DNA of 64,000 bases. Origin: Vibrio marisflavi CECT 7928. Its GTDB lineage: Bacteria; Pseudomonadota; Gammaproteobacteria; Enterobacterales; Vibrionaceae. The stretch is taken from NCBI RefSeq assembly GCF_921294215.1, contig NZ_CAKLDM010000001.1:248001-312000 (forward strand), read 5' to 3'. Shown here piece after piece: positions 37,106 through 45,435 of the stretch (position 1 is its first letter; the number at the start of each line of letters is the position of its first letter). The notes under the pieces were generated by a model. That model ran no database searches, had not been told where the DNA came from, and worked only from the letters and a program-made list of their open reading frames with translations. The position numbers were made by a program, and so were the translations under genes.

Positions 37106-39007
37106 ATGATCACCCAATTAATAAATGAGAATTTAATCAATTTAAATCTCAAAGCGACCAGCAAAGACGAAGTATTTAAGGAGCTCATTGAGATTCTTCA
37201 TAGTCAAGGTCGTATCAACGATAAAGAACAATTTTTGACCGATGTGCTAGCTCGTGAAGAGCTTGGCAATACTGGCTTCGAAGATGGTGTGGCGCTACCA
37301 CATGCTAAGAGTGCAGCGGTAGTTGAGCCAGCAGTTGTTATTGGTGTGAGCAAACAGGGCATCGAATATGGAGCAGAGGATGGCCAACCATCAAAACTGT
37401 TCTTTATGATTGCTTCGCCTGATGGCGGTGCAAACCACCACGTGGAAGTATTAGCAGAGCTTTCTTCAAAGCTGATTGAAGACGGCTTCATTGAGAAGTT
37501 TCTAGCTGCGAGTAGTGAGAAACAAGCGCTTGAATTGCTGCTACAAAAAGACACCTCAGAACCGACTTCGACAGAAGTAAACAATGGCTTCTTAATTGGT
37601 GTAACAGGTTGTCCCGCTGGTGTCGCACATACCTATTTGGCTGCAGAGTCTCTAGAGAAAGGTGCTGCGGAGTTAGGTTACAAAATAAAAGTTGAAACTA
37701 ACGGCTCGATTGGTGTGAAAAACAGCCCAACAGCTGAGGAAATTGCTCAAGCCGATGCCGTAATTGTTTCTTGTGATAAGCAAGTCGACATGGCTAGATT
37801 TGCTGGCAAAAAACTAATCGAAACTGGTGTGAAAGCGCCAATTAAAGATGCAACAGGCGTTATTAAGCAAGCATTAGACTCTAGCCCATATCAACCAAAA
37901 GAACGCAATAAAGCAGCAAGTCCGGCTGAGAAAGGATCGAGCACGCGCTCTGAGCTATATCGTTATCTGATGAACGGTGTATCTCATATGATTCCGTTTG
38001 TTGTGACTGGTGGTCTTCTTATTGCTCTGTCACTGGCTATTGGTGGTCAACCAACGCCTTCTGGCATGCAAATCCCGCACGGTAGCATGTGGAACCAAGT
38101 ACTAAATGTTGGTGTGGTTGCATTCCAACTAATGATTCCAATTCTTGCAGGTTACATCGCTTATGCAATTGCGGATAGACCAGCACTTGCACCAGGCTTG
38201 ATCGGTGGCTGGATTGCTAACAACGGTTCTTTCTACGATGCTCACGCAGGTACAGGCTTTATCGGCGCAATCATCGCCGGTCTGTTAGTGGGTTACTTTG
38301 TGAAATGGATTACTAGTATTAACTATCACAAGTTTATCCAACCTTTGGTGCCAATTATGATTGCGCCAATCACTGGTACGCTATTTATCTCTAGCTTGTT
38401 CATCTTTGTCATTGGTGCACCAATTGCCAGCCTAATGCATGAGCTAACAGGTATCCTGACGGCGATGAGTACAGGTAACGTTGTATTGCTAGGTATAGTT
38501 CTTGGTGGTATGGCTGGCTTTGATATGGGTGGACCATTTAACAAAGTAGCATTCTTGTTCTCTGTGGGTATGATCGCAAGTGGGCAAACACAGTTCATGG
38601 GTGCAATGGCTTGTGCGATCCCTGTTGCTCCTCTAGGTATGGCTATCGCTACTGTTATCGGTCGTAAACTTAACATCTTTGAAGAAGCTGAAATTGAAGC
38701 AGGTAAAGCTGCTGGTGCGATGGGCTTAGTTGGTATCTCAGAAGGCGCAATTCCGTTCGCAGCATCAGATCCTATTTCTGTGATCCCTGCCAACATGATT
38801 GGTTCAATGGTAGCAGCAGTTATGGCATTCTCATTCGGTATTACTGATAGCGTGGCGCACGGTGGACCAGTTGTAGCTCTACTTGGCGCGATGAATAAAC
38901 CAGAGCTTGCATTGTTCAGCATGCTAGTTGGTGCAATTGTGACGGCTTTAGTCTGCGTAGCATTAAAGAAATTCCGTAAGCAAAAAGCAGAATTAGCAGT
39001 TGCTTAA
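37106..39007 (+). CDS. PTS fructose/mannose-type EIIABC permease
   Basis: 633 residues from ATG 37106 (AAGG 8 bases upstream; the GTG at 37097 lies within that site). EIIA with His66 (VALPHAKSA), EIIB with Cys169 (VTGCPAGVAHTYLAAESL), and EIIC of eight or so membrane helices from about residue 275 (VVTGGLLIALSLAIGG; GVSEGAIPFAASDP-type loop near the end). The neighbouring manA and AraC genes and the V. cholerae arrangement point to mannose (giving mannose 6-phosphate), though the domain family is fructose-type. Confidence 0.92.
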   Translation: MITQLINENLINLNLKATSKDEVFKELIEILHSQGRINDKEQFLTDVLAREELGNTGFEDGVALPHAKSAAVVEPAVVIGVSKQGIEYGAEDGQPSKLFFMIASPDGGANHHVEVLAELSSKLIEDGFIEKFLAASSEKQALELLLQKDTSEPTSTEVNNGFLIGVTGCPAGVAHTYLAAESLEKGAAELGYKIKVETNGSIGVKNSPTAEEIAQADAVIVSCDKQVDMARFAGKKLIETGVKAPIKDATGVIKQALDSSPYQPKERNKAASPAEKGSSTRSELYRYLMNGVSHMIPFVVTGGLLIALSLAIGGQPTPSGMQIPHGSMWNQVLNVGVVAFQLMIPILAGYIAYAIADRPALAPGLIGGWIANNGSFYDAHAGTGFIGAIIAGLLVGYFVKWITSINYHKFIQPLVPIMIAPITGTLFISSLFIFVIGAPIASLMHELTGILTAMSTGNVVLLGIVLGGMAGFDMGGPFNKVAFLFSVGMIASGQTQFMGAMACAIPVAPLGMAIATVIGRKLNIFEEAEIEAGKAAGAMGLVGISEGAIPFAASDPISVIPANMIGSMVAAVMAFSFGITDSVAHGGPVVALLGAMNKPELALFSMLVGAIVTALVCVALKKFRKQKAELAVA

Positions 39008-39127
39008 TCACGACTAACAAGTTTGTTTGGCTCTTGCATTGCTAGGGCCAATTTTCAACAACGGGCTAGGTAAATAACATATGCTCCTGGTTTAGTCTCC
39101 TCCCGCAAGACGTAACCAATTGTTGTA

Positions 39128-39159
39128 CTCCCGGCTAGTAAAGTTCGGGAGATTTTTTT
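39128..39159 (+). terminator. Terminator or attenuator before manA
   Basis: CTCCCG and CGGGAG (39128-39133 and 39146-39151) form a 6-bp GC-rich stem followed by seven Ts. It lies 16 bases before the manA ATG, so it may end or attenuate transcription from the permease gene. Confidence 0.7.
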
Positions 39160-39174
39160 ATTAAGGTGGATACA

Positions 39175-40374
39175 ATGTCGAATCAATCAACCCCATGTTT
39201 TTTTCCAATGAACAATGTTATTCAAAATTATGCTTGGGGCAGCAAAACATCAATACATGAATTGTTTGGTATTGAGAATAGCCAAGAGGAGCCTCAGGCT
39301 GAAATATGGATGGGGGCACATCCAAACGGTTGCTCGGAAGTGCAATTTAACGGCAACAACCTGCTTCTATCGCAGCTTATCGATAACGATAAAGCTGCTT
39401 TTTTGTCTTTAGAAACGGCAGAAAAATTTGGCCAGCTACCGTATCTGTTCAAAGTCCTTGCTGCAGCGAGTGCGTTATCTATTCAAGTTCACCCTAGTAA
39501 AGAAATGGCTGAGCAAGGCTTTGCTAAAGAGGAGTTGCAAGGCATACCACTGAAAGCTGCACACCGTAACTACAAAGATCCAAACCACAAGCCAGAGCTT
39601 GTATTCGCACTGACGGATTATCAAGCGATGAACGGGTTTCGTAACTTCGACAGTATTATTTCTTTATTTAAGCAAGCCAACATAGAAGCATTGGAACAGT
39701 TAGTTGCTGAATTTGCATCCAATGTAACATCGGTTGGTTTACGCTCCTTCTTTACCAAACTGCTTTCTTTAGAAGGCGATGAGAAAGCACTGGCGGTTGC
39801 TCAGCTCATGGCATTTGCGGAGAAAAATAGCGACTCAACACTGTATTCTTTGATTCTTAAGTTAGAGAAGCAATATCCGGGTGATATCGGTTTGTTTGCG
39901 CCATTAATGCTGAACATCATCACTCTTAAACCTGGTGAAGCGATGTATTTGGACGCGCTGACGCCACATGCTTATATCGAAGGAACTGGGCTTGAAATCA
40001 TGGCCAACTCAGATAACGTACTGCGCGCTGGCTTGACGCCAAAGCATATGGATGTTGAAGAGCTAGTTGGCTGCACGTTGTTCCAAGAAAAGCCAGAAGG
40101 CACTCTATTGCTTAAGCCACAAGAGCTGGAAGGCGCTCAGCACTACGCGATTCCTGTGCCTGATTTCAATTTCTCGGTCTATACCGCTTCGGAAGATCGT
40201 CTAATCGAAGTTACGAGCGCAGAGATTTTGTTACCAATTGATGAAGCGTTGGTTGTTAAGCATGAATCGGGCGAGTCCATCACTATTGAAAAGGGTCAAT
40301 CTGTGTTTATTCCAGCTTACACTAAATCTTATACGTTAAGTTGCGCTGGTCGTGTAGCAAGAGCCTATAACTAG
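39175..40374 (+). CDS. manA: Mannose-6-phosphate isomerase, type I
   Basis: 399 residues from ATG 39175 (AAGGTGG upstream; the GTG at 39166 is within that site). Zinc ligands of the type I family are present: IQVHPSK with His, then NHKPELVFAL (His/Glu), and GLEIMANSDNVLRAGLTPKH near the middle. Converts mannose 6-phosphate to fructose 6-phosphate in the cytoplasm. Follows the PTS permease at 167 bases with a terminator between; the next gene is a ROK kinase 69 bases on. Confidence 0.93.
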   Translation: MSNQSTPCFFPMNNVIQNYAWGSKTSIHELFGIENSQEEPQAEIWMGAHPNGCSEVQFNGNNLLLSQLIDNDKAAFLSLETAEKFGQLPYLFKVLAAASALSIQVHPSKEMAEQGFAKEELQGIPLKAAHRNYKDPNHKPELVFALTDYQAMNGFRNFDSIISLFKQANIEALEQLVAEFASNVTSVGLRSFFTKLLSLEGDEKALAVAQLMAFAEKNSDSTLYSLILKLEKQYPGDIGLFAPLMLNIITLKPGEAMYLDALTPHAYIEGTGLEIMANSDNVLRAGLTPKHMDVEELVGCTLFQEKPEGTLLLKPQELEGAQHYAIPVPDFNFSVYTASEDRLIEVTSAEILLPIDEALVVKHESGESITIEKGQSVFIPAYTKSYTLSCAGRVARAYN

Positions 40375-40443
40375 AGTATTGACCTGGAAGGTCGAACGTT
40401 GTTCTAAAGTTACAAATTCTAATTAATAAACAAGGGGATAGTT

Positions 40444-41349
40444 GTGTTAATCGGTTTTGATATTGGTGGTACAAAAATAGAGGTTTGTGTAATGGATGAC
40501 GCAGGCAAGGAGCTAAAAAAACGACGTGAACCCACTCAGAGAAACTATTCGGGCTTTATTGAACAGATTTCCGCAATGGTTGCTGAATGTGACCAAGAAT
40601 TTGGCCGTATTGAAAAGATTGGAATGGGGTTGCCCGGTGCGATTAGCCCAGCCACTGGCTTGGTGAAAAATGCGAATAGCACTTTTTTGAACAACAACGA
40701 CTTAAAGCACGATTTGGAAGTGAAGCTAAATCGTCAAGTGAACATTGCAAACGATGCGAACTGCTTTGCTTTGTCTGAAGCAGTTGATGGTGCAGGTAAA
40801 GATGGGCAGCTGGTATTTGGTGTTATCGTAGGTACGGGTTGCGGTGGCGGCTTTGTATTTAACAAACAAGTCATTGTAGGGCCAAATGCGTTGTGTGGTG
40901 AATGGGGTCACAATCCGCTGCCAAGTTACAATAGCGAAATCGATGGGCCTGATCGTGAGTGTTACTGCGGTAGAAAAAACTGTATTGAAACCTTTATTTC
41001 GGGTACCGGCTTTGGTGTAACAGGAGAACAGTTGTTCGGCAAACCTATTGCAACGAAGGACATTATCGAAAAGTACCGTAAAGGTGATGAGCTTGCTAAA
41101 AAAGCTTATCAGACTCTCGTCGATCAGATGGCACGTTGTTTAGCATCCATAGTGAATATTCTCGATCCAGATGCCATCGTACTTGGTGGTGGTTTATCGA
41201 ATGTCGATGAGTTGTATCAAGATTTGCCGAAAGCAATGGAGCCTTATATTTTCTCAGACTCTGTTCAGCTGAACGTTCTAAAAGCAGAGTATGGCGATAG
41301 CAGTGGCATTCGTGGTGCTGCTTGGCTGTGTTCCGACGAAGTAAAGTGA
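40444..41349 (+). CDS. ROK-family sugar kinase (Mak/NagK-like)
   Basis: 301 residues from GTG 40444 (GGGG 6 bases upstream). Residues 5-10 hold the ATP-binding DIGGTK, the middle has the sugar-binding GTGCGGGF and EWGHNPLP, and the ROK zinc motif CYCGRKNC follows, with the zinc His in GHN. Length fits E. coli Mak/NagK. It phosphorylates an unmodified hexose; from its position beside manA and a mannose/fructose PTS, fructose or mannose is the likely substrate (Mak-type). NagK is the alternative. Confidence 0.85.
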   Translation: MLIGFDIGGTKIEVCVMDDAGKELKKRREPTQRNYSGFIEQISAMVAECDQEFGRIEKIGMGLPGAISPATGLVKNANSTFLNNNDLKHDLEVKLNRQVNIANDANCFALSEAVDGAGKDGQLVFGVIVGTGCGGGFVFNKQVIVGPNALCGEWGHNPLPSYNSEIDGPDRECYCGRKNCIETFISGTGFGVTGEQLFGKPIATKDIIEKYRKGDELAKKAYQTLVDQMARCLASIVNILDPDAIVLGGGLSNVDELYQDLPKAMEPYIFSDSVQLNVLKAEYGDSSGIRGAAWLCSDEVK

Positions 41350-41525
41350 TTTGCTTGGTAATAGCTTAAAGCTAAATGGTAAAAGTGACAACGGTGGGTG
41401 CTAATCAGCACCCATTTCTGTATGCGTAGGTTGGATTGGCTATACGCTGTTTAGAGTCACTCAAACACTGCATATTGAGGCTGTTTGAGTATAATAAATA
41501 CGTGAGTGTTCTATTGAGATCGTAA

Positions 41526-42176
41526 GTGAGTATGAGAAAAGTTGGCCGCCCAAATATTGACCATAATTTAAGTGAAAAGTTGCTTCTTTGTGCTCGTGAT
41601 TTGTTTGCAAATATGCCGTACGAAAAGGTATCGATTCGAATGATTGCCAACAAAGCTGAAGTAAACAGTTCGATGATTGGTTATTATTTTGGCAACAAAG
41701 AAGGGCTCTTTGAAGCGATGTTTTTATATACAACAGAGCCTATCTACAAAAAAATGCAGGAGTTAGCGAAAAACCCTACTGGGGAGTCGTTAATAGAACT
41801 TATAAGTAAGATGTCTGACGAGTTTTTGAAAGCGCCGATGATCCCAAGGTTGCTCACGCAGGCGATGAACATGCCGCCATCTGACTCTAAGCGTAAGCTC
41901 GTTGAACGGTTGATGGAAGAATTTTCTAAGCCTTTACGCGATATGGTGTTTAGTCAACTTATTGAAAATGGTGTGATTCGAGACGACATGGATCCGCAAC
42001 TGTGCCGCTTCTCATGGGTTAGTTTAGTGATGTTTCCTTTTTTAATCCCATCGGGTGCATACGAAATATCGAAAGGTATTGATCAGTCTGAAGAGTTTTA
42101 CAAAAAATTGATGGAACATAATATAAAACTGATGACTCATGGTTTTATTAAAACTAATCCATCGGGTGAAGATTAA
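41526..42176 (+). CDS. TetR-family regulator, paralogue 1
   Basis: 216 residues. N-terminal TetR HTH (KVSIRMIANKAEVNSSMIGYYFGNKEGLF). Start is GTG 41526 or ATG 41532; neither has a strong ribosome site. The C-terminal ligand domain ends LMTHGFI, shared almost exactly with the next gene. Target unknown; likely candidates are the neighbouring paralogue or the TauE/SafE gene. Confidence 0.85.
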   Translation: MSMRKVGRPNIDHNLSEKLLLCARDLFANMPYEKVSIRMIANKAEVNSSMIGYYFGNKEGLFEAMFLYTTEPIYKKMQELAKNPTGESLIELISKMSDEFLKAPMIPRLLTQAMNMPPSDSKRKLVERLMEEFSKPLRDMVFSQLIENGVIRDDMDPQLCRFSWVSLVMFPFLIPSGAYEISKGIDQSEEFYKKLMEHNIKLMTHGFIKTNPSGED

Positions 42177-42260
42177 ATGCCTCAAATATAGTAGTTAACT
42201 CAGCGTTAACCTGTTTCGACCTAGTATTCTGCTACCTTATTAACTCACAAGTTTCCAAGT

Positions 42261-42902
42261 ATGCAGGTAAAAACAAAAAAGCTAGGCCGTCCAGTCAATA
42301 GTGAAGTAGACATGCGACTTCAACTAATTAAGCACGCTCGCCAACTGTTTTTAACCATGCCATATGACAAAGTTTCGATCAGACTTGTGACACGTAAAGC
42401 TGGTGCAAGCAGTGCGCTTATTCGTTACTATTTTGGAGACAAAGAAAGGCTATTTGAATCCACGGTAATGAGTATTGCTGAGCCAATATTTGACGAAGTT
42501 CGAAAGAGTAGTAAGTGCAACAGCTACGAGCAATTTATCACGCTAGCGACGTCACTTTTCCAACAAATAAAAAATACGCCTCAGTTACCTGCATTTTTAT
42601 CGAATATTATGCAGTTGCCACCCCAAGATTTTAAAAGGGTGATTGTCGAGCAAGCTTTTATTGACCTGAGTATTGAGTTATACGATGAGGTCTTTTCCCA
42701 GCTTTCATGCGCAGGCTTATTGCGCAAGGACATGGATGCTAAGCTCTGTAGATTTTCTTGGGTGAATTTTATCTTCTTTCCGTTCATTGTGCCGAGGGAG
42801 CGATATGGCTTGCAAGATATCGAAATGGAGGGCCAGTTTCTAGACAAGATTTTTCAGCATAATCTGCAACTGATGACCCACGGGTTTATCCTTCCAAAGT
42901 AA
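42261..42902 (+). CDS. TetR-family regulator, paralogue 2
   Basis: 213 residues. Same layout as the preceding gene: KKLGRP start, HTH with VSIRLVTRKAGASSALIRYYFGDKERLFES, later LCRFSWVNF and final NLQLMTHGFI. The two are 84 bases apart, same strand, and clearly a tandem duplication with substantial divergence. Upstream of a TauE/SafE-type exporter in the same direction, a plausible target. Confidence 0.85.
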   Translation: MQVKTKKLGRPVNSEVDMRLQLIKHARQLFLTMPYDKVSIRLVTRKAGASSALIRYYFGDKERLFESTVMSIAEPIFDEVRKSSKCNSYEQFITLATSLFQQIKNTPQLPAFLSNIMQLPPQDFKRVIVEQAFIDLSIELYDEVFSQLSCAGLLRKDMDAKLCRFSWVNFIFFPFIVPRERYGLQDIEMEGQFLDKIFQHNLQLMTHGFILPK

Positions 42903-43044
42903 TTTTTTGACTCCACTCTTACGGCAAAAAAATGATACTCTTGGGGAATCTTTCGCTGTTGGTTCATTGAAGGCTTTTCTTGCTCATCGATTTCCAACGG
43001 TTTTTTCTTCTTATTAGAGTGTATTTACAAATTGGAGGTAAGTT

Positions 43045-43773
43045 GTGTCCGAGTGGTTTACTACTTCTGGGATTATTGCCATGTCGTTGATTTTTATTGG
43101 AGCATTTGTTCAAACCTCTATCGGTTTTGGTTTAGCGATAATCTCTGCTCCGTTGTTATACCTTATCTCGACAAAATACGTTCCAGCTCCGATTGTCATG
43201 GTGGCTCTATTTGTATCACTGCTCAATGCGTATAAGTATCGCTCAAACGTGTCGGTTGGTGGCCTGAAAATGGCTTTGATTGGTCGCGTTCCTGGATCTC
43301 TAGCTGGTGGCGTATTGCTCGTCATGGTTTCAACGAAAATGTTGTCTCTTTGGTTAGGGCTTCTAGTGCTGTTTTCTGTTGTAGTGAGTCTGTTGCCTTT
43401 TCGCATAGAGCCGACTTCAACTCGTATGGGCATTGCAGGTTTCTTCTCTGGTTTTTTTGGCACAAGCTCTGGGATCGGTGGTCCACCAATGGCGCTGCTT
43501 TTACAGCATCAGGAGGCCAATCAGCTTAGGGGGAATTTGTCAGCTTTCTTTGTGTTTAGCTCGATTATCTCGCTGATTGTACAAATCCCGTTTGGTTATC
43601 TCACGCTTCACCATGTTTGGATAACGATACCTTTGATACCAGCTGCTTGGCTAGGTTATCTTTTAGCACTCAAAACGACTCAATCATTACCTAAAGAAAA
43701 AATACGTTATGGCGCTTTAGTTTTATGTTTGGTTAGCGGCCTGACAGCTGTATGGCAAGGGATAGCTATGTAG
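43045..43773 (+). CDS. TauE/SafE-family sulfite/sulfonate exporter-like protein
   Basis: 242 residues from GTG 43045 (GGAGG 6 bases upstream) with eight or so membrane helices and the family motifs GFGLAIISAPLLYLI near the start and GFFSGFFGTSSGIGGPPMALLL in the second repeat. Family members export sulfite, sulfoacetate or related anions, or take up unknown anions. No sulfur genes nearby. The tandem TetR regulators are immediately upstream. Confidence 0.88.
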   Translation: MSEWFTTSGIIAMSLIFIGAFVQTSIGFGLAIISAPLLYLISTKYVPAPIVMVALFVSLLNAYKYRSNVSVGGLKMALIGRVPGSLAGGVLLVMVSTKMLSLWLGLLVLFSVVVSLLPFRIEPTSTRMGIAGFFSGFFGTSSGIGGPPMALLLQHQEANQLRGNLSAFFVFSSIISLIVQIPFGYLTLHHVWITIPLIPAAWLGYLLALKTTQSLPKEKIRYGALVLCLVSGLTAVWQGIAM

Positions 43774-43958
43774 CGCTGGAAAATAATTAATACTAAATAT
43801 GATTTTTCTTGAAATTTATTCGTTGAGTGAATTCATGTTATTGTGAAACATGACAGGAATTTTACCATTGAAATGTTTTTGTCGCGCATTATAGAAACAG
43901 CTGTATTGATGAAAAACATCGATGCGAACTAAAGAAAGAGCAATTTTAGGTAAAGCGT

Positions 43959-44384
43959 ATGCGAACAATTGGCAACATAATCTGGTTTTTGTTGGGCGGG
44001 GTAGTGATGGGCCTTTTATGGTGGATGTTTGGTCTTATCGCTTTCATCAGCATAATCGGGATTCCTTGGGGTAAAGCCTGTTTTGTTCTAGGCCGTTTTT
44101 CTTTTTTCCCATTTGGTTACGAAGCTGTATCGCGAAGTGAAATTTTTCGCGAGCAAGATATCGGTACTGGCCCCTTAGGCTTCATCGGCAATGTTATTTG
44201 GTTTTTTGTCGCGGGAATTTGGTTATCACTCGGTCACTTAATCTCAGCCGTCGCATGTTTTGTGACAATTATCGGTATTCCTTTTTCTCTGCAGCACTTA
44301 AAGCTTGCTGTCATTTCTCTTGCCCCTATTGGAAAAACAGTGGTTTCTAAGCAAGAAATGTCGTGGGCTAAGTATTCACGATAA
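43959..44384 (+). CDS. yccF: YccF-family inner membrane protein
   Basis: 141 residues with several membrane helices and the doubled DUF307 motif GNIIWFLLGG and GNVIWFFVAG, each followed by IIGIPWG or IIGIPF. Single gene, AGG upstream of the ATG. Function in bacteria unknown. Confidence 0.9.
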   Translation: MRTIGNIIWFLLGGVVMGLLWWMFGLIAFISIIGIPWGKACFVLGRFSFFPFGYEAVSRSEIFREQDIGTGPLGFIGNVIWFFVAGIWLSLGHLISAVACFVTIIGIPFSLQHLKLAVISLAPIGKTVVSKQEMSWAKYSR

Positions 44385-44444
44385 ACTAAAGTTCTGGTGT
44401 CGTGATATGCGGCACCAAAGCTTCCCTATATAGCCAAAGTACAT

Positions 44445-45314
44445 TTAATAAGCTTTTATTCCATACTTTCGCAGTTTTTTCGGCAGCACTTCATCTAACT
44501 TATCAATGTCTTGCAAGTAGACTTCGATTAAGTTGAGCCCATTACCTTGATAGCTCATTCTAATTTTTGTGATTTGTTCTTCTGTCATTGCACCAGAATC
44601 CGTTGCAAAGTATTGCAGGTAAACTTTTCCGACAGGAAGGTAAAAATCACTGACTACATCATGCTCAATAGGTAATGGTCTATTGTAGGCATGCACGATA
44701 CCGTTCATATAGAGCCAATTATCAATCACTAACTCGCCAGTTGAATGCACATAATGTCCGTCTAATGTGCGATGTTTTGCCTCGAATTTTTGCCTAAAGC
44801 TACTGATTGAATGATCTGTTGAATGGGCGATGGCGTCTTTGCCGAGAAATTCACTAATGGTTTGTTTTAACCGTTTGTTCTTTACAATTGACTCGTGCCA
44901 AATAACAAAACGTTGTTTAGAAGTCGCGTCAGCTTTCTGGGTTCCGCCAGCTGTTAAACCTAGGCCTGTCACGTTCCAGCCTTGCGCATCTTTATCAATC
45001 CAGCCTAATTCATTGAGCAGTTGATTTACCTTTTTGGCGCTTATCTTAAAACGCTCACCAATTTGTGTTGCTGAGAGTTTGATATCGCTGGACAAGTTGT
45101 CGTCGATAACTAGGTTAGTAGGCCATACGATAAATTGGCCAAACTTTTTGTGGTCTACGTATTCTCCGCCAAATCGTTGCCCTTGGGAGGTCAATACCCA
45201 GCTATCACCATTACGGTTGATATACCCAGCCAGTTTAAGATCGGAGAACAGCTGCTTAGGATCGAGTCCTCTCTTTTTTGCTAGAGCTGTTGTTGATAGT
45301 TTGTCTTTATCCAT
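44445..45314 (-). CDS. Duplicated HTH module plus degenerate PD-(D/E)XK-like nuclease domain
   Basis: 289 residues. Two tandem wHTH-like modules (about 5-70 and 80-150) share a pattern of LS-x-T-x-(L/I)-(A/G)...K-x-(L/V)...L-x-x-x-G-(Y/W)-I...W-x-(L/V)-T..G...F-x-(I/V)-W. The C-terminal domain (about 175-289) resembles a DUF559/restriction-endonuclease-like fold: STGELVIDNWLY, SDFYLP, VYLQYF and final KLRKYGI. At the usual E of the E-x-K strand there is Gln (VYLQYF), so catalysis may be lost. Family not recognised; some genomes may carry it under misleading names. Single gene. Confidence 0.6.
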   Translation of the reverse strand: MDKDKLSTTALAKKRGLDPKQLFSDLKLAGYINRNGDSWVLTSQGQRFGGEYVDHKKFGQFIVWPTNLVIDDNLSSDIKLSATQIGERFKISAKKVNQLLNELGWIDKDAQGWNVTGLGLTAGGTQKADATSKQRFVIWHESIVKNKRLKQTISEFLGKDAIAHSTDHSISSFRQKFEAKHRTLDGHYVHSTGELVIDNWLYMNGIVHAYNRPLPIEHDVVSDFYLPVGKVYLQYFATDSGAMTEEQITKIRMSYQGNGLNLIEVYLQDIDKLDEVLPKKLRKYGIKAY

Positions 45315-45368
45315 GCGAACCTAAGCTTTGTCGTACTTAAGCGTATTTTAGCCAAAAAGATGAGACCC

Positions 45369-45405
45369 CAGATAGAGCAGTGTCACAAGGTGACTGCTCT
45401 ATCTG
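45369..45405. terminator. Hairpin between glgX and the HTH/nuclease gene
   Basis: A 13-bp perfect stem (arms 45369-45381 and 45393-45405, CAGATAGAGCAGT and its complement) downstream of glgX. There is no long adjacent T run, so it may be a weak terminator or an RNA-stability element. Confidence 0.5.
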
Positions 45406-45435
45406 ATCGTTGATTCTAAAGATTCAAGCTGGCAT

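Noticed and set aside
38326..38922. 198-codon antisense frame within the EIIC region
   Set aside because: Low-complexity sequence from reading hydrophobic codons in reverse; the plus-strand PTS protein is strongly supported.
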